Positions 35,058-47,492 are shown, counted from the stretch's first letter. The stretch is DNA of 64,000 nt from Uloborus plumipes (GCA_038373865.1 JAXGGA010001114.1:1-64000), one strand, 5' to 3'. A program made the numbers and translations. Notes: generated from the sequence alone by a model not told the origin.

Positions 35058-36860
35058 CAGGAGTGGCCAACCCGCGGCACGCGTGCCACAATGTGGCACG
35101 ACAGAGCAGTAACAGTGGCACGCGAAGACTTTTTGAAATAATTTCAAAACCGAGGGGAAAATGTCGATCTCAAAAATATTGATAAAAACTAACACCCTTA
35201 CACTGATAAATATAATGATATTCTGACGATTAAGTGTCAGGAGATTGGCTTACAGATTGTCTTAACTACGACATTGCAAAGTACTTAGCGTTAGCTTCGA
35301 ACATCCAACGAAAGCTGTGACGCTACAGACAATGCTTTGTAAAGCATATTTGTGCTTGACACGAATGGAACTTTCGATGTGGGAGAATGGATTCTTAATC
35401 TGAAATAGTTTCAGCTACGGGTGATGAAAATTTTTTAAAAAAAGTTAACTTTTCAAGTAAAATTAAGGAACCAGATTGGACAAAATTCGGTGTGGTTGCA
35501 CAAATGAAGATCTTTAAATTGTTTTTGTTACATTACTTGAAAATAATTTGGGAAAAAAACTTCAAAAGTGTCATCGAATTATTTATCACAAACTCCTTGC
35601 AGAAGAATGAAACTTTTTTTCTGCTGGTGACCCTGTAGATTTCACTGTTTTAACAAACTACGAAATAGAGATCTGAATGTTTTGTGAACTTTTCCCAGGA
35701 GAAAGATGAGAGCATGGAAAGTTACTCCTTCATTGAAATGTGCAATTGCTGTCCGAAGGAAAAATAGTCACAAGATTTTTGAATTTTAGGGAGTGTATTT
35801 TTTAAAATGTCTGGAAGGAAAGCAATGAGGACTTGCTACTTAGGAATGAAGAATAGCAAATGAATTTAGCTATGTCATCTCTTATTATCCGACGTTTGAG
35901 TAATTTGAATTTAAGATTGTACAAAAGAAGTTTCTTAAACCAGTATAGGCCATCTACATTCTTTTATGATGAAAGTTCAGTTTCCTTCTCTCTACTTTAG
36001 AGAAAAAAGAATAAAACATTAAATTTAATACTGAAAGTGTCAACACAAATTTAATAATTTTCCAATGATTTATGGAGAAAATTTTATACCTATTTTAAGT
36101 ATACATTCAGTGTTAGGTTTATGATTCTCAGGATCATATAAAAATGCTGATCTTTTCAAATTCTTTCTCTATTTCTCTGCAAGACACTACTTGTTACCCT
36201 TCTGAAATCCAAATCAGAATTACCGAACTTCTGCATTGGTAATCAAATATAAAAGCTTACTTCAACAGTAAGTCATCCAAGCTATATAGAAATTTGGAAA
36301 TTTGTACCAACAAAATATTTTTCACATTCACACTTTTAGCCGTCTGATGCTGTTGTAGCTTTGGTTCAAAATACGCTTCTAAACAAATATTTTGTTATGA
36401 ATGCAGAAAAATCTAAATACCGTTGGATATTAACTGATAGCACTTAAAACACTTAAAATTCGTAGGATTCTCTAGAACTAATCCTAAAATTAAAGACTTG
36501 GTAAAAAAGATGCAGACCCATAAACCACATTAAGTACAGACTGTTTAATTTTTAGAACAGAATGCTTGATTTTATTTGTTTCTTTTTTAAGCATACGCCA
36601 ACTAACAAAACTTAGAAAAGTGTTTATTAACGATAACTCTTAAGTTCGGACTTGTTTTATCTTTATTATCATTTAGATTTCAATTGCTCAGATTTACGAG
36701 AGAAAATGTTTCATTTGAGTAAGAATTACATAGTAAGGGAACCTAAAATCTATTTTTAACTTTTTAAAACATTTCAGTTTGTTGAAAAAATACAATGTGA
36801 CACGCTGATCTTTTTCTCTCCAGACAGTGGCACTCTCCCTCAAAAGGTTGGCCACCCCTG
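35058..36860 (+). mobile_element. hAT transposon fossil, 1.8 kb, exact 8-bp TSD
   Basis: Exact 8-bp duplications AATTATAA (35050-35057 and 36861-36868) flank ends CAGGAGTGGCCAACCCGCGG and inverted GGTTGGCCACCCCTG, followed by subterminal GGCAC(G) words (GCGGCACGCGTGCCAC, GTGGCACTCTCC). This is a full-length but decayed copy of an autonomous-type hAT element; the transposase remains are listed separately. Confidence 0.92.
35270..36535 (+). pseudogene. Decayed hAT transposase, ZBED/GTF2IRD2-like
   Basis: No frame is open for long, but short + strand segments read like the ZBED5/GTF2IRD2 class of hAT transposases. CHRIIYHKLLAEE (35569-35607) matches the position of the family's 'H-x-IIHQE-LC' motif. 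RRLSNLNLRLYKRSF (about 35890) matches the 'hLNxLNLxLQG' helix. EIQIRITELLHW (about 36204) fits the region before the dimerisation domain. PKIKDLVKKMQTHKPH (36482-36529) is the C-terminal tail. Their order is that of the family. Many stops and frame changes show it is dead. Family assignment is from remembered motif wording and needs a profile search. Confidence 0.75.
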
Positions 36861-36926
36861 AATTATAATTATAGATTGAACAAAAGTTTAAAAAGTACAA
36901 CAGGAAAAAAAGCTTGTTTACCTATA

Positions 36927-37174
36927 CTGCCTTGCGAAGCGCAAATGTGGTATCTGCAGTCGAGCTCAAACTGAGATATTACTCTTTAAAGTGTTGCGCC
37001 ACCATGTATTTGATTCAGAAGAAACTTTTTCAGAATTTTTAAAAAAAATATTCCCTGTTCTCAAATTTCCCTATAATATTGTATTTAGATAAAATACATC
37101 ATAAAGAGCCAACTGGTGGCAATAACTGAATTTTGTTTAAAAGTGCAGGTACGACTTTTGTGCTTAGCACGGCT
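36927..37174. mobile_element. CTGCCGTGCTAAGCAC-ended MITE, copy B
   Basis: Diverged second copy of the 14935-15182 family: left CTGCCTTGCGAAGCGCAAAT, right GTACGACTTTTGTGCTTAGC ending CACGGC(T)G, flanked by TA. The shared interior includes TGAAACTTTTTCA-like and CATTTTATTC-like words. Confidence 0.75.
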
Positions 37175-38035
37175 GTATAGAAGTTTAGTTAAAAACATTA
37201 AAACATCTTTTTTTTGAATTGCTTAGTAGGTTTAATATAAATAACAGTGATAATGCCGATTGTTGCAGTTATAATGACAACGATGATTAAAGTGATGAAG
37301 ATATCCCTATTACTTCCTACTAATACTATTTACTACTATTAGTACCACCACTACTGACTATAATAATAATATAATTTACACTAATAATAAAAATGACAGC
37401 AGTAACATTAATAATGATGATAACGGCAAGCACTCTAATGCTGCGGGGAAATTTAAAATCTCATTTATTTCAAGAATTTTTACTGCATAATTTCTGTATT
37501 GTTTTAAATTTAGAAACTTAATTTAAAAGTTTAGAATTCAGCGTCAATGTTTCACCTTGCGCACATGCAAATTCTAACGTCTTAAGTTGTTGACAAGAAG
37601 TGCTCGACCTGAATAAGGTGAATAGAAGTAGTTAGAGTGAGGTTGAGAAAGTGGGAGAAAGTTAGTCTAACTGAGGTGGAAGATTTTAGATAATAGTTAA
37701 AACTGTTGAGAGCGTGTACATAGTGAACACTGAACATTACTGTTTATAGAGATTGGATTAAACAGAAGCTCGCTTAGTATGTTTTTTTTTGTGTTTATTA
37801 TAATTTAAATATAATTACATCTTCAACTAATTTTGCAGATTAAAGCAAAAATATTCAGGCAGCCCTCACAAAAAAGTTTCTTTGAACCAAAATTATAAGT
37901 TAAACGTTACAGTGATAGTAGTAAAAGTAAGAACGACAACGTTTAAAACAAAGAGTAAAATATCATGTTTCCCGAAATGAAGTCAAGAATAAATTATTAG
38001 TTGAAAAGCATTGTTAATGCAAAATAAAAACCTAC

Positions 38036-38335
38036 TAGCTGCCAAGGCAGCTAGATTAGCTTCCTGCGGCATGTTGATGCATAACGTCCCCCTTCTCTAA
38101 TTTTTACCTCATTCTGAAGTTATATTATTTGATATAATTTAATGTAAATTCGATTTCAAGACATACCACGCACGTGGCCCGGCGTTGCACGGGCACTTCG
38201 TGCCCTGAAAGTAGTGAGGAAAATTTCAAGAAACTACTCTCCGCCAAGGCGGCTCGCTAACAGGCGCTTCACGCCTTTACTTTTTTCCTATATAAAAAAA
38301 ATCATTCGAATTATTGAGATGCTTCGCGTCTTAAA
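38036..38335. repeat. Repeat with covarying short palindromes
   Basis: G+C-rich repeat carrying TAGCTGCCAAGGCAGCTA (38036-38053), GGGCACTTCGTGCCC (38191-38205), CCGCCAAGGCGG (38241-38252), AGGCGCTTCACGCCT (38262-38276) and AGATGCTTCGCGTCT (38317-38331). The palindromes differ in sequence but keep arm pairing. Two body segments (GTAGTGAGGAAAATTTCAAG near 38211, GGTGAGGAAAGTTTCAGTAAG near 38339, each shared in part) show an internal duplication. Probably a dispersed repeat; class unknown. Confidence 0.6.
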
Positions 38336-38769
38336 GATGGTGAGGAAAGTTTCAGTAAGTTCAGCTCGCTCAAAGGAAAAAAAGCAGACATAGATACTCA
38401 GTTTTTAATAAAGGAGATGGCTTTTCAACAAATGAATGTTTCAAAATATTACAAGTAGCTAGCGATAAAAATACTATGTAAGTGGCCCGCTTATGAGTTT
38501 CGTGTTTGATTTAGTTAAGCCTTTATTCAAAATTATCATCATCATTGTTATCAATCTTTCATAGCAACTACGTTTCAACAATGGATTTCATATTTAATTA
38601 TTTATTAGGCTTAATCGCATTAAATTTGACTACTTATTAATTGATATCTTCGCTAATTAAAATCGTATAACTATATAAATTGAAACTAATGTAGCCTGAA
38701 AAATTACCTATCCATCGGTACCTGGTTCGACTTTCAGTTCATTGGCGTTCAGGAGAAAGAAGCGTGACA

Positions 38770-38825
38770 TAGAAAGATAGAAAGATAGTTAGAAAGATAG
38801 TTAGAAAGAAAGTTAGAAAGATACG
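38770..38825. repeat. (GAAAGATA)n-type microsatellite
   Basis: AGAAAGATAG/T units repeated about six times. Confidence 0.85.
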
Positions 38826-39143
38826 CAGTTTTTAATATAAGTAGATTACACTTTTAGTGATCTCAGTTGGTATAACTCGGCATCATGTAATATCAGTAAT
38901 GATTCTACCTTTTATTATCGGTACTTGTATTAGGCAGAGAGGAAATAATGACGTAGATTTATGACACTTGAACTTTGGTTATATTATAGAAAATATATTT
39001 GAATTTACCTGCAACAATTTTCTCCAGATTGCACTAGAACTTTAAACTTCGTTTAAAATCCCCATCATCAACTATCTAACATGGTTTTTCAAAAATGTAT
39101 TAATATTTTTCCGTTAAAATTCCCTCCGAGAACGTCTCAACTG

Positions 39144-39472
39144 CAATGTAGAAAATAGATGTTGTAATACAGGTAATTTTACAGTAATAAACTGTAAAAT
39201 TGCCAGTTTACAGTAATAAACAGTAAAATTGCTAGTTTCACCGTTTATTACTGTACGTTTTACAGTTTTAAGTTGTATCCTCTGCTGCCAGTATTGTACT
39301 CTGGTTTTTACAGTATAATACAGCTAATCTTATGGTGATATTGCTAATTTTACCGTAATAAACTGTAAAACTGCTAGTTTTACAGTTTATTACTGTGTGT
39401 TTACATTTTTAAACTTTGAATCATCTGCTACCGGTATTATACTGTAAAAACAACAACTTATTTTTTGCAGTG
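39144..39472. mobile_element. CACTG-family MITE, copy 4
   Basis: Eroded left end CAATGTAGAAAATAGATGTTG-like, right end CAACTTATTTTTTGCAGTG. Internal GCTGCCAGTATTGTACT and CTACCGGTATTATACTG markers. Confidence 0.78.
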
Positions 39473-40171
39473 TGCATTTCTGATTCCTCATTCCTGTAAA
39501 TTATTAAAGGGAAATTAGTTTTGTAAAATTCCTACTCATTGAACACATTTTTAGGATTTATTTATAAAGTCACGCATGTCAGTTTCTGCAATATGAATCA
39601 AACAAACATGTTTGTATGGCTTCTGTCCTTGCATTGAGTTGTGATGTATGGAAAATGTTTGCTGTAAATGCATATGCAAACTGGATTGCAAGTACGATTT
39701 CGAAATTACCAATACAACTCGTGCTTCCGATTTCCTTTGACAGAACACTATTGTTCCAGGCTATTGAAATAGCCACAGTATTTATCACTTCTCCGAATCA
39801 TTGGTAAACTTCTATTCTCTATTGAATGTATATTTTTAGCTATTGAGTGAACAAGTTTGGTTTCTGATAGTACTTTATAATTATCAAATAATAAGATGCT
39901 TTATCTATTAAATCTCTTTTACCAGGTATTTTAATGCCATACTTGGTGCTACTGGGTTTAATCAAACTCGTTTAATCAATTTCCAATTTTACGCAATCTT
40001 TTGCACTTTATCCCCAGAATTTAAAATTGCCTTTAAGTTGTAATAAATTTATATAGAATTAATAATTATGCAGTATAATGTAGTCTCTTCTTTCTGAAAA
40101 AATTTGTATTTAAAAAAAATTGTACGTGTTGCGTGCGTGATTATACTTCACACACGCACGCAAATATATTT

Positions 40172-40522
40172 CACTGTAAAAAATGAATGTTGTTTTTACA
40201 GTATAATGCAGCTAATTTTATAGTAATAAACTGTAAAAATTGCTAATTTTACAGTAGTGACCTGCAAAATTGCTAATTTTACAGTTTATTACCGTGCATT
40301 TTACAGTGTTAAACTGGAACCTCTACTGCCAGTATTGCACTGTTGTTTTGCAGTATAATGCAGCTAAATTTTGCGCTGATAAACTGTAAAATTGCTAACT
40401 TTATAGTAAGAAACTAAAATTGCTGGTTTTACAGTTTATTAATATGCATTCTACTGTTTTAAACTATGAATCATCTACTGCCAATATTGTACCTTAAAAA
40501 CAATAGTTCCTTCCTTGCAGTG
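40172..40522. mobile_element. CACTG-family MITE, copy 5
   Basis: Left CACTGTAAAAAATGAATGTT, right CCTTCCTTGCAGTG, TA present on the right only. Contains CTACTGCCAGTATTGCACTG and the usual TTTATTACYGTG blocks. Lies about 700 bp from copy 4. Confidence 0.82.
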
Positions 40523-40529
40523 TATATAC

Positions 40530-42330
40530 AATACACACAACAGTTGACTCTTGATAACTCGAATATTGCTCTATCTCGAAGTTGGAAACTTATAGACATA
40601 AAAGACATTGGCAAGACTGCCCTTTAAAGCAATTTTTTTAGTACTCCTCGAAGTTTTCAAAAGGTTGCTACCTTTGTTTGAAATATAACAAGAAGGCCTT
40701 TTTCAGAAAAGAGCTTAGCTTGGCTGTATGGGTATCCGCATTGTCTTTTCTTCTTTGAAACCTAGTACCTTCCATCGTCTTTTGAGATTGGGGAACAGTC
40801 AGGAGTCTCAAAGGGCAGTATCAGGAGAGTAAAGAGCCTGTTTAGTCACAATAGTCTGGTTTTTCGCTAAAGTAAAAGTTAATTTAGCGCGATAAATGTC
40901 CTAAAAATTATCACAAAAAAAACATTTACGCGGCTTCTTAGTGGTTTCCACTCAGCTGTCACCTAATTTCTGAGGACAAAGTGATTCAGTAGTGCTGCTA
41001 TTAGTTTAAAACATTGCGGCAGCGCCCATAAGAGACTTTACACATAATGAAAATTACAGTAATATTTCAGTAAAAAATTGGTCATTTCGACGGCAACGGG
41101 GGCTTTTACTCAATTAAATTATTAAATTAAACTATTTTCGACTTGGTAACTTTTCACTCGAGTTTCGACTTGGTTGGTGCAACTTGATTGGCAACTATAT
41201 TGGTTTGATTAAATTACTGTCGTTAATGCATCACAAATCCGAAATTGCGCATAGCTGCCCACATTTTGCTTTTTTTGCGAAATAAATGCATACATTTGAG
41301 AACAGAAAAGAAAATGTGCTTTTCTTTGCATTTCTTTGTTTTTGAGAACGAAACGTTAGATTTGAAAGAAAAAAAAATGCGTGGGTACCCGAAGAAATGC
41401 AGTCTTGAAATTGAATGGTGAATTTCCGCTACCTCAGCAAAAGACGTATCATAGTGTCATCTAAAAAACTTTCTATTTTGGGGGCTTAGCATGTTTTTGA
41501 AATTCAAACTCGATTTTAAAGTTACACAATGCGACATACGAACGTCAAAAATAAAAAACAAAAAATATTTTCGTTTTGCTGAAAATTTTTCGAACCATTT
41601 GCTTCATTCTTTATATGTCGTAAGAAATTGAAAATTTATTTATACGTTCTCTCTATTCAGCGGAGTTGGTTTCCACAAAATTATTTTTGACATTGTGACT
41701 GCTTTTCATTTTTCTTCTATTCATTCCTTCCTTTGCCATACTTGTGTTTATGTATATTTAGTAATCTTAATATCAATAAAATTCAACCATTGAATATTGA
41801 CCGCAGATTTTAAGAATGTGCACTTTTAGTTGTAGTTTTTTAAATGGGTTTATAAGAATTATATTTCGTGTACGCAATTACTACCGATAAATGCGCATAT
41901 ATTTTACTACAATATTCTTGAAATTCATTCCAAAGTTAGATAGATTTTTAAGCTTCTCTAAAAGCAGTTAATTTTGAATTGTTAATTGGAAGCATTTAGC
42001 TACTATTTTGATAAAATTTTCTTTTAATAAGCAATCTCAATAATAAGCAAGATTAGTGGTGAATTTTCGAAGCAAATCGTCAATCAAGGCAACAAAATAA
42101 CTCAGAATGTAGTTTCTTCATAATTATAACACTTTCAGGATCTTTAGTTATTATATACGAAAAAAAACCTTTAACACACAAACATCCATACATACAAAAT
42201 TTCGCGTTTATTATAGTAGTAAGATGTGTCTTTGATGATCTCTAAATTTTTCAACTATATTTTACAAATATTTCAAAACCCTTTTAATTACATGTTATTT
42301 TCTTCAAAGGTATATTAATACACTTTAATT
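40530..42330. other. Intronic DNA, nothing recognised
   Basis: 1.8 kb without supportable features. Confidence 0.4.
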
Positions 42331-42347
42331 AAAGTAAGTTAAGTAAC

Positions 42348-43781
42348 CAGGGTTGCCAGAATCAAGAACTGTAAATACGGGACAGGCTCTTGGGGGGGGG
42401 GGGGAGCTATTGAGAGATGAAGTCTAAAGGTTGAATTTTTACAACTTTGACTTTAATATTAAACGTTTCTCACAAATATAAATGAAGAAAAAAATACACG
42501 ATGATCATATGAATAAAACTTAATTTTCAACCATTGCAGTTATTTTTCGTCATGAATATTAGGGGGGAAAGGATTAACACTACTTACTGCGAAAATTCGT
42601 ATTTCCCTGTTATTAACCCCCTTTTTCCTGACGCAGGCTCGTCATTTCAAATTTTTCCGGGGGAGGGGGGGGGGGGCAAAACGTAAATTATACCAAATTT
42701 CAATGTAAATTATACCAAAAAACAGCAAAAGCCAAGCCCACTTATGTGTAAATACATTTATTTCCCAAAACCAGGGGAGATGCTATTGACCACCCGTCCT
42801 GATGTCCCAAATGACGGGCCTGTCTTGGCGTGAAAGATATTTTAGTCACTTCTACTGATGACTAATGCTTAATATGTACTTTTTCAAAAAGCTAGTCGAA
42901 CCAATGGGGAAATTTGAATGCAAAATAATTTTAATGAGTCATTAACAAAATTCTTTATTACAATTCAGTTGACACAGAATTAAACCTTACTTTTTGAACT
43001 CACTATATGAAACTAACCTAAAACAAAAAAAAAATCAATATTCAATCTCTTTTGAGGAAAAACTACAGTTTTGTCATTATTATAACATAATAATTATTCT
43101 TATATAATATCGGAAAATTCTTTTGTTTTAAAATCATATTTGCTATTTGATTTTACTGCTGCAATAAATCTTTCTATGTTTTGATGGGCTTTAGGTTGCC
43201 ATAAAGCTCACTGTGATTAATATTTCTGTCGCTCATAGTAAAAATTATGTATTTTCATGTTTTTAAAACGCGCATTTCTTTGCTAAATGAAATAACATGT
43301 AGTTACATCTTTTAGCATAAATGCGAAGCGAAGCAAAATTCAAAAAATTGAAATTGATTTTTTCAAAAAATATAGTGACTAATAGTATCTGAACACATAC
43401 ATTTCTTTCATAATTACAAATTTGAGAAGGACTTTTTTGTATAATAAGGCATAGTAAAATCATTTACGAGGAGATACCCCAATTTTACAACGGACGTTTG
43501 TTGAATTGATTGTCACAATAATTTCTGCTCTAAATGAATAGAACACTAATATTACTTCATAACAGGAAAATATTATAATTCAATCAATTTTCTTATCACT
43601 CTATTTCACATTTTTTATTTTACTTCATTTTTTTTCTGAAAATAATGTTTCGTTTTGTAAAATGCTGCTTCTAGCCAGAATACGGGACTTTAGCCGTCCC
43701 GTATCAAGGTTCCCCGGGACGCGGGACAATATTTCAAAAAACGGGACTGTCCCTTGAAATCCGGGACGTCTGGCAACCCTG
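42348..43781. mobile_element. hAT-type element with exact 8-bp TSD
   Basis: TAAGTAAC at 42340-42347 and 43782-43789 flank ends CAGGGTTGCCAGA and inverted TCTGGCAACCCTG (GTCTGGCAACCCTG). The right end holds four CGGGAC/GGGACG words (subterminal transposase-site-like), the left has TACGGGACAGG. 1,434 bp, no transposase recognised. Confidence 0.9.
42634..42822. mobile_element. Small hAT-like MITE nested inside the larger hAT element
   Basis: Ends CAGGCTCGTCATTTCAAATT and inverted AAATGACGGGCCTG. Flanking octamers TCCTGACG and TCTTGGCG agree at 6 of 8. A G-run follows the left end. 189 bp. It must be younger than its host element. Confidence 0.65.
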
Positions 43782-44128
43782 TAAGTAACACTATTTAATT
43801 TCATTTCACAACTTTGCAAGGTGTTCCCTATGAGACATTTCATACAAAGCAATTACAACAATAGGTTCAAGAGCTTGACAAAAGATACTGAAATGTTTGT
43901 TTTGTGATTTTCTTAACACTTAAGCTGAGTATTTTCTTTCCTTTTTTAATTTATCTGTATTGATTTTTAAAATCTTTTCATTTATCCTGTAGTTTCAAGT
44001 ATCTCAAATAAAATTTAGTGAACAAATTCAAAAATAATAAAATGCAAATAATTTCAGCTTGATATTTAAATAAGCTCCATCCAAAAGAGCAATTATACTT
44101 TTTGACGAATACTGCTGAATAAAGAAAA

Positions 44129-44175
44129 ATGGTGGGGGGGGGGGACCCTGCTGGACCCTGCATTTTTGCTGGACC
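44129..44175. repeat. Short GCTGGACCCTGCATTTT tandem repeat after a G-run
   Basis: GGACCCTGC occurs three times, with ATTTTTGCT spacers, following about eleven G. Confidence 0.8.
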
Positions 44176-44568
44176 CTGCATTTTAAACAAGTTTGTGTTT
44201 CGAATAAATGATGGACTAAACTTCAATTTCGACAGCCTTTTGCCGTCTAGTGAGCAAATGTCCAGTCCCAAGTTGATGAAAACGAGCTGGTTTTGGATTA
44301 AAAAATCTGGAAATTGCATTTTATATTTCAGCTGAATATTAAAGTTTTTGTCACTCAGTGACCTGAATAAAGTGAAATAATATGGCGTAATGTTGGACAA
44401 GTTTATTCCAGAGATTGTGAATTGAAAAATTGTGCTTTTGTCATGTGGTTATAAAAGATCACACCGCTGTAAAGGAAACTAGAGGAAAAACGAAAGGAAG
44501 AAGGAAGAAAAGAAATTTAGCATGGATTTTAAGCAGTAACTTAAAGACCCAAAGTATGGCTGAAGCAA

Positions 44569-45482
44569 AAATACATGCAGTACACCGCCAGCTTGGTTAT
44601 ACCGTGCATTAACTGAAGTTTCGTTCTTATTAGAAGTCTTCAGTCTGGAATGTGCAGTAACTGTGCTGATGGAAGACGTCTTTTAATGCCCAAAGTGCCA
44701 AAAACTGATCTCGACGTTATACCATTTATTTTTATTTATGCAGTTTTGACATTGAAAAGAAAAATCCAAAATTTCATTTTCAGACATTTTGTTTACATCT
44801 GGAGAAAAATGTTTTATATAAGACGAAAAAGTAGTTAATGACGAGAAAAATTGCAAATTCATTAAAAATAAAGAATTGTAAATTATGTTGTTAAAATAAT
44901 TGACATTCTTTTTGGTCCCTCCAACAAAAGTATTATTAATAAGGTTAACAGTAAAAGATTTTATAGTTCAGGCATTGGTGCGTCGTAGCAAACTTTAATA
45001 TTCCATAGAGAACATAGTTTAAAAGTAATACATGCAGTACACCGCCAGCTTAGTTATACCGTGCATTAACTGCAGTTTCGTTCTTATTAGAAGTCTTCAG
45101 TCTGGAATGTGCAGTAACTGTGCTGGTGGAAGACGTCTTTTAATGCCCAAAGTGCCAAAAACTGGTTTCGACGTTATACCATCTATTTTTATTTATGCAG
45201 TTTTGAACATTGAAAAGAAAAATCCAAAATTTCATTTTCAAACATTTTGTTTGCATCCGGAGAAAAATGTTTCATATCAGACGAAAAAGTAGTTAATGAC
45301 GAGAAAAATTGCACCGTTGATTAAACATAAAGCATTGTAAATTGTTTTGTTAAAGTAATTGATATTCCTTTTGGTCCCTCCAATAAAAGTATTATTAATA
45401 AGGTTAACAGTAAAATATTTTATAGTTCAGACATTGGTGCGTCGTAGCACACTTTAATATTCCATAGAGAACATAGTTTAAA
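44569..45482. repeat. 459-bp tandem direct duplication
   Basis: 44569-45025 and 45028-45482 are closely similar end to end (ACATGCAGTACACCGCCAGC at 44571 and 45030; CCATAGAGAACATAGTTTAA ends both). Each has an open + frame beginning MCSNCA-GRRLLMPKVPKT (44650-44838 and within 45032-45292). Differences in that frame include several amino-acid changes and a frame change near 44755/45208, so it is not taken as a gene. Recent local duplication. Confidence 0.88.
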
Positions 45483-46463
45483 AGTAACAAAGCTGTTGCT
45501 CATATTTCTTGTTTTAGAACAGAAAGTAATTAAATTTAATTGCTATGTAATAAGTTTGAACTTGCTTCAAAGTTAGTAGCTGGAATATGTCCGGCCTATT
45601 ATAATTAAAGAAAGTTTATTTCATTCTTTGCGTAACAAAGTTTATGTTGGGAAATATTTTAAATGCTTCTTTTTATCTAATGAAAAAGTAGAGGAAAGGA
45701 AATATCTAGATTTTAATTTACACTTAATTGTTTAACATTATGATTTGACGCTAAGTATATAACTGGATGGTTTTCTTTAAAATTTAATACAGTTATTTTC
45801 CATTTAAAACTTGAAAGAAAATCTATCAAACCAGTACTGACAAAATATCAAAAAAAAAATCCACTTTTCTAAAAGAATTATGAGGAATTTCCCAGTCTAA
45901 AAAAGGAAAACATAATATCTTAACTGATTGAACTGGCTGCAGAAAAGTATTTTTTCGTTTGCTGGAAGTAGTTTTAAAGAAAGTTTTCCTTTTTATTTTC
46001 ATTTTCAATTATTGCATTCTTAAATTTAATTTGAGATTCCTTTTTTAAAAAAGAAAAATATATTTGAAGATAACTGAGTTTTGAACCCAAATGCACACCA
46101 CATGTGAATTGAATGAAACGAAAACTACACAAGATACAACATAATGTTTTAATTTGTATAATTTAAACTCAAGTGAATCTTAAATAGTTTATAGAAAAAA
46201 CTTCATCCTGTCTGCTAAAAAGGCGATTTATGCTTTTGCAGCTTCATCATCAGCATAAAAGCATCATGAGTAGAGATCTAATGGCCTCGTCAGAAGAATG
46301 CATCTCTTTGGCTTATATATTAAGGGAGGACATATTTTAAAAGTTTATTTGACTCCAAAAAAAAAAAAAAAGAAAAAAGAAATGACGAAGAGTTATTCGG
46401 ACTGGCTCAAAGAAAATTTAAATGTCTGCAACCGAAATAAAATTAAATTATTTAGGGTTGGTT

Positions 46464-47248
46464 AGGGTAAGTGGGTCCCTTTTTAGAACAGTTAATTTTT
46501 AAGGACTTATACAACAGTTTTAAAGCAAAACAGCTTAAACTTGTTGACTTATTTTATCTTGGACGTTATTAATAAAGACAAGCTCAGCCTTATTTCCTAA
46601 AAAAATGTTAATATTTTTAACTATCGTATTCTTTAAAAAATGACGTGAGGGACACCCTAGAAAGGGGTAAGTGAGCCACTCCCCAATTATTTATATTTAA
46701 AATGAACGTATCTTAAAAAAGGGGTTTGCGGGTCCTACCTGATAAAGTAGGAAAAATTTTAGTAGGAAATATTTTTTGTAAATGTATCCATTAACGAGAT
46801 ATCTACTTACATTTACATTTGTATGACCCAGAAAGGTATAAAGCGGAATATACACACACAAAAAAAAAAAGTCAGTGAAATTCATTAAAAGCCTTTGATA
46901 AACATCATTTCATCCTCAGTTATAATTCTAACATTACTTACATCAAACTAATAAAAATGTAGCTATTTCTATTCTTCCTATCAAATTTGGCAGTATTTTT
47001 TTCATTTGCATTATATTCTAAAATTAGAACTTTATAATACTTTATGGTTTTCTTTGATGCAAGTTTCCCAAATACATAATTACCAGCTTTTGCAGTTTTT
47101 GTCGCTTAACCATCAATTCATTCTAGGTCTGCATCATTATCTTTCATTTCATCTTAGAAATTGCTTCATCAGAACATCTTTTCATTTTGAAATCATCAGT
47201 ATTATGAGGGGACCCACTTACCCCATAGTGAGGGGACCCAGTTACCCT
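46464..47248. mobile_element. GGGTAAGTGGGTCCC-ended element
   Basis: The left GGGTAAGTGGGTCCC is mirrored by right GGGGACCCAGTTACCC; TTA precedes and TAA follows. The GTAAGTGRGNCC phrase recurs inside (GGGGTAAGTGAGCCACTCC near 46666, GGGGACCCACTTACCCC near 47208, GGAGTAAGTGAGACCCTCCC near 47266), as expected of subterminal transposase-binding repeats. About 785 bp. Possible PIF/Harbinger-like 3-bp TSD; class uncertain. Confidence 0.6.
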
Positions 47249-47491
47249 AATAGGGAAAAACTACGGAGTAAGTGAGACCCTCCCCTTAAACACTTATTAA
47301 TAATACTTTGCGTAAAAATTCCTATTGCAATGTGTACTTCATGTTAAACTCTACAAGAAAACTTAATGAGCATAGAAAAAATAATAAAAACTAACCTGGT
47401 TCGAATATTTCCCATGGCATAGACGCAATGTTAAAGATCCCCGCTTAAACAAATACACCGCTTAACCGAATAATATTCCTTGGAACCGACA

Positions 47492-47492
<1 letters not shown>

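Noticed and set aside
39551..39788. Zinc-finger-like GQKPYKH in a - strand frame
   Set aside because: No paired cysteines and histidines at C2H2 spacing; a single linker-like word is not enough.
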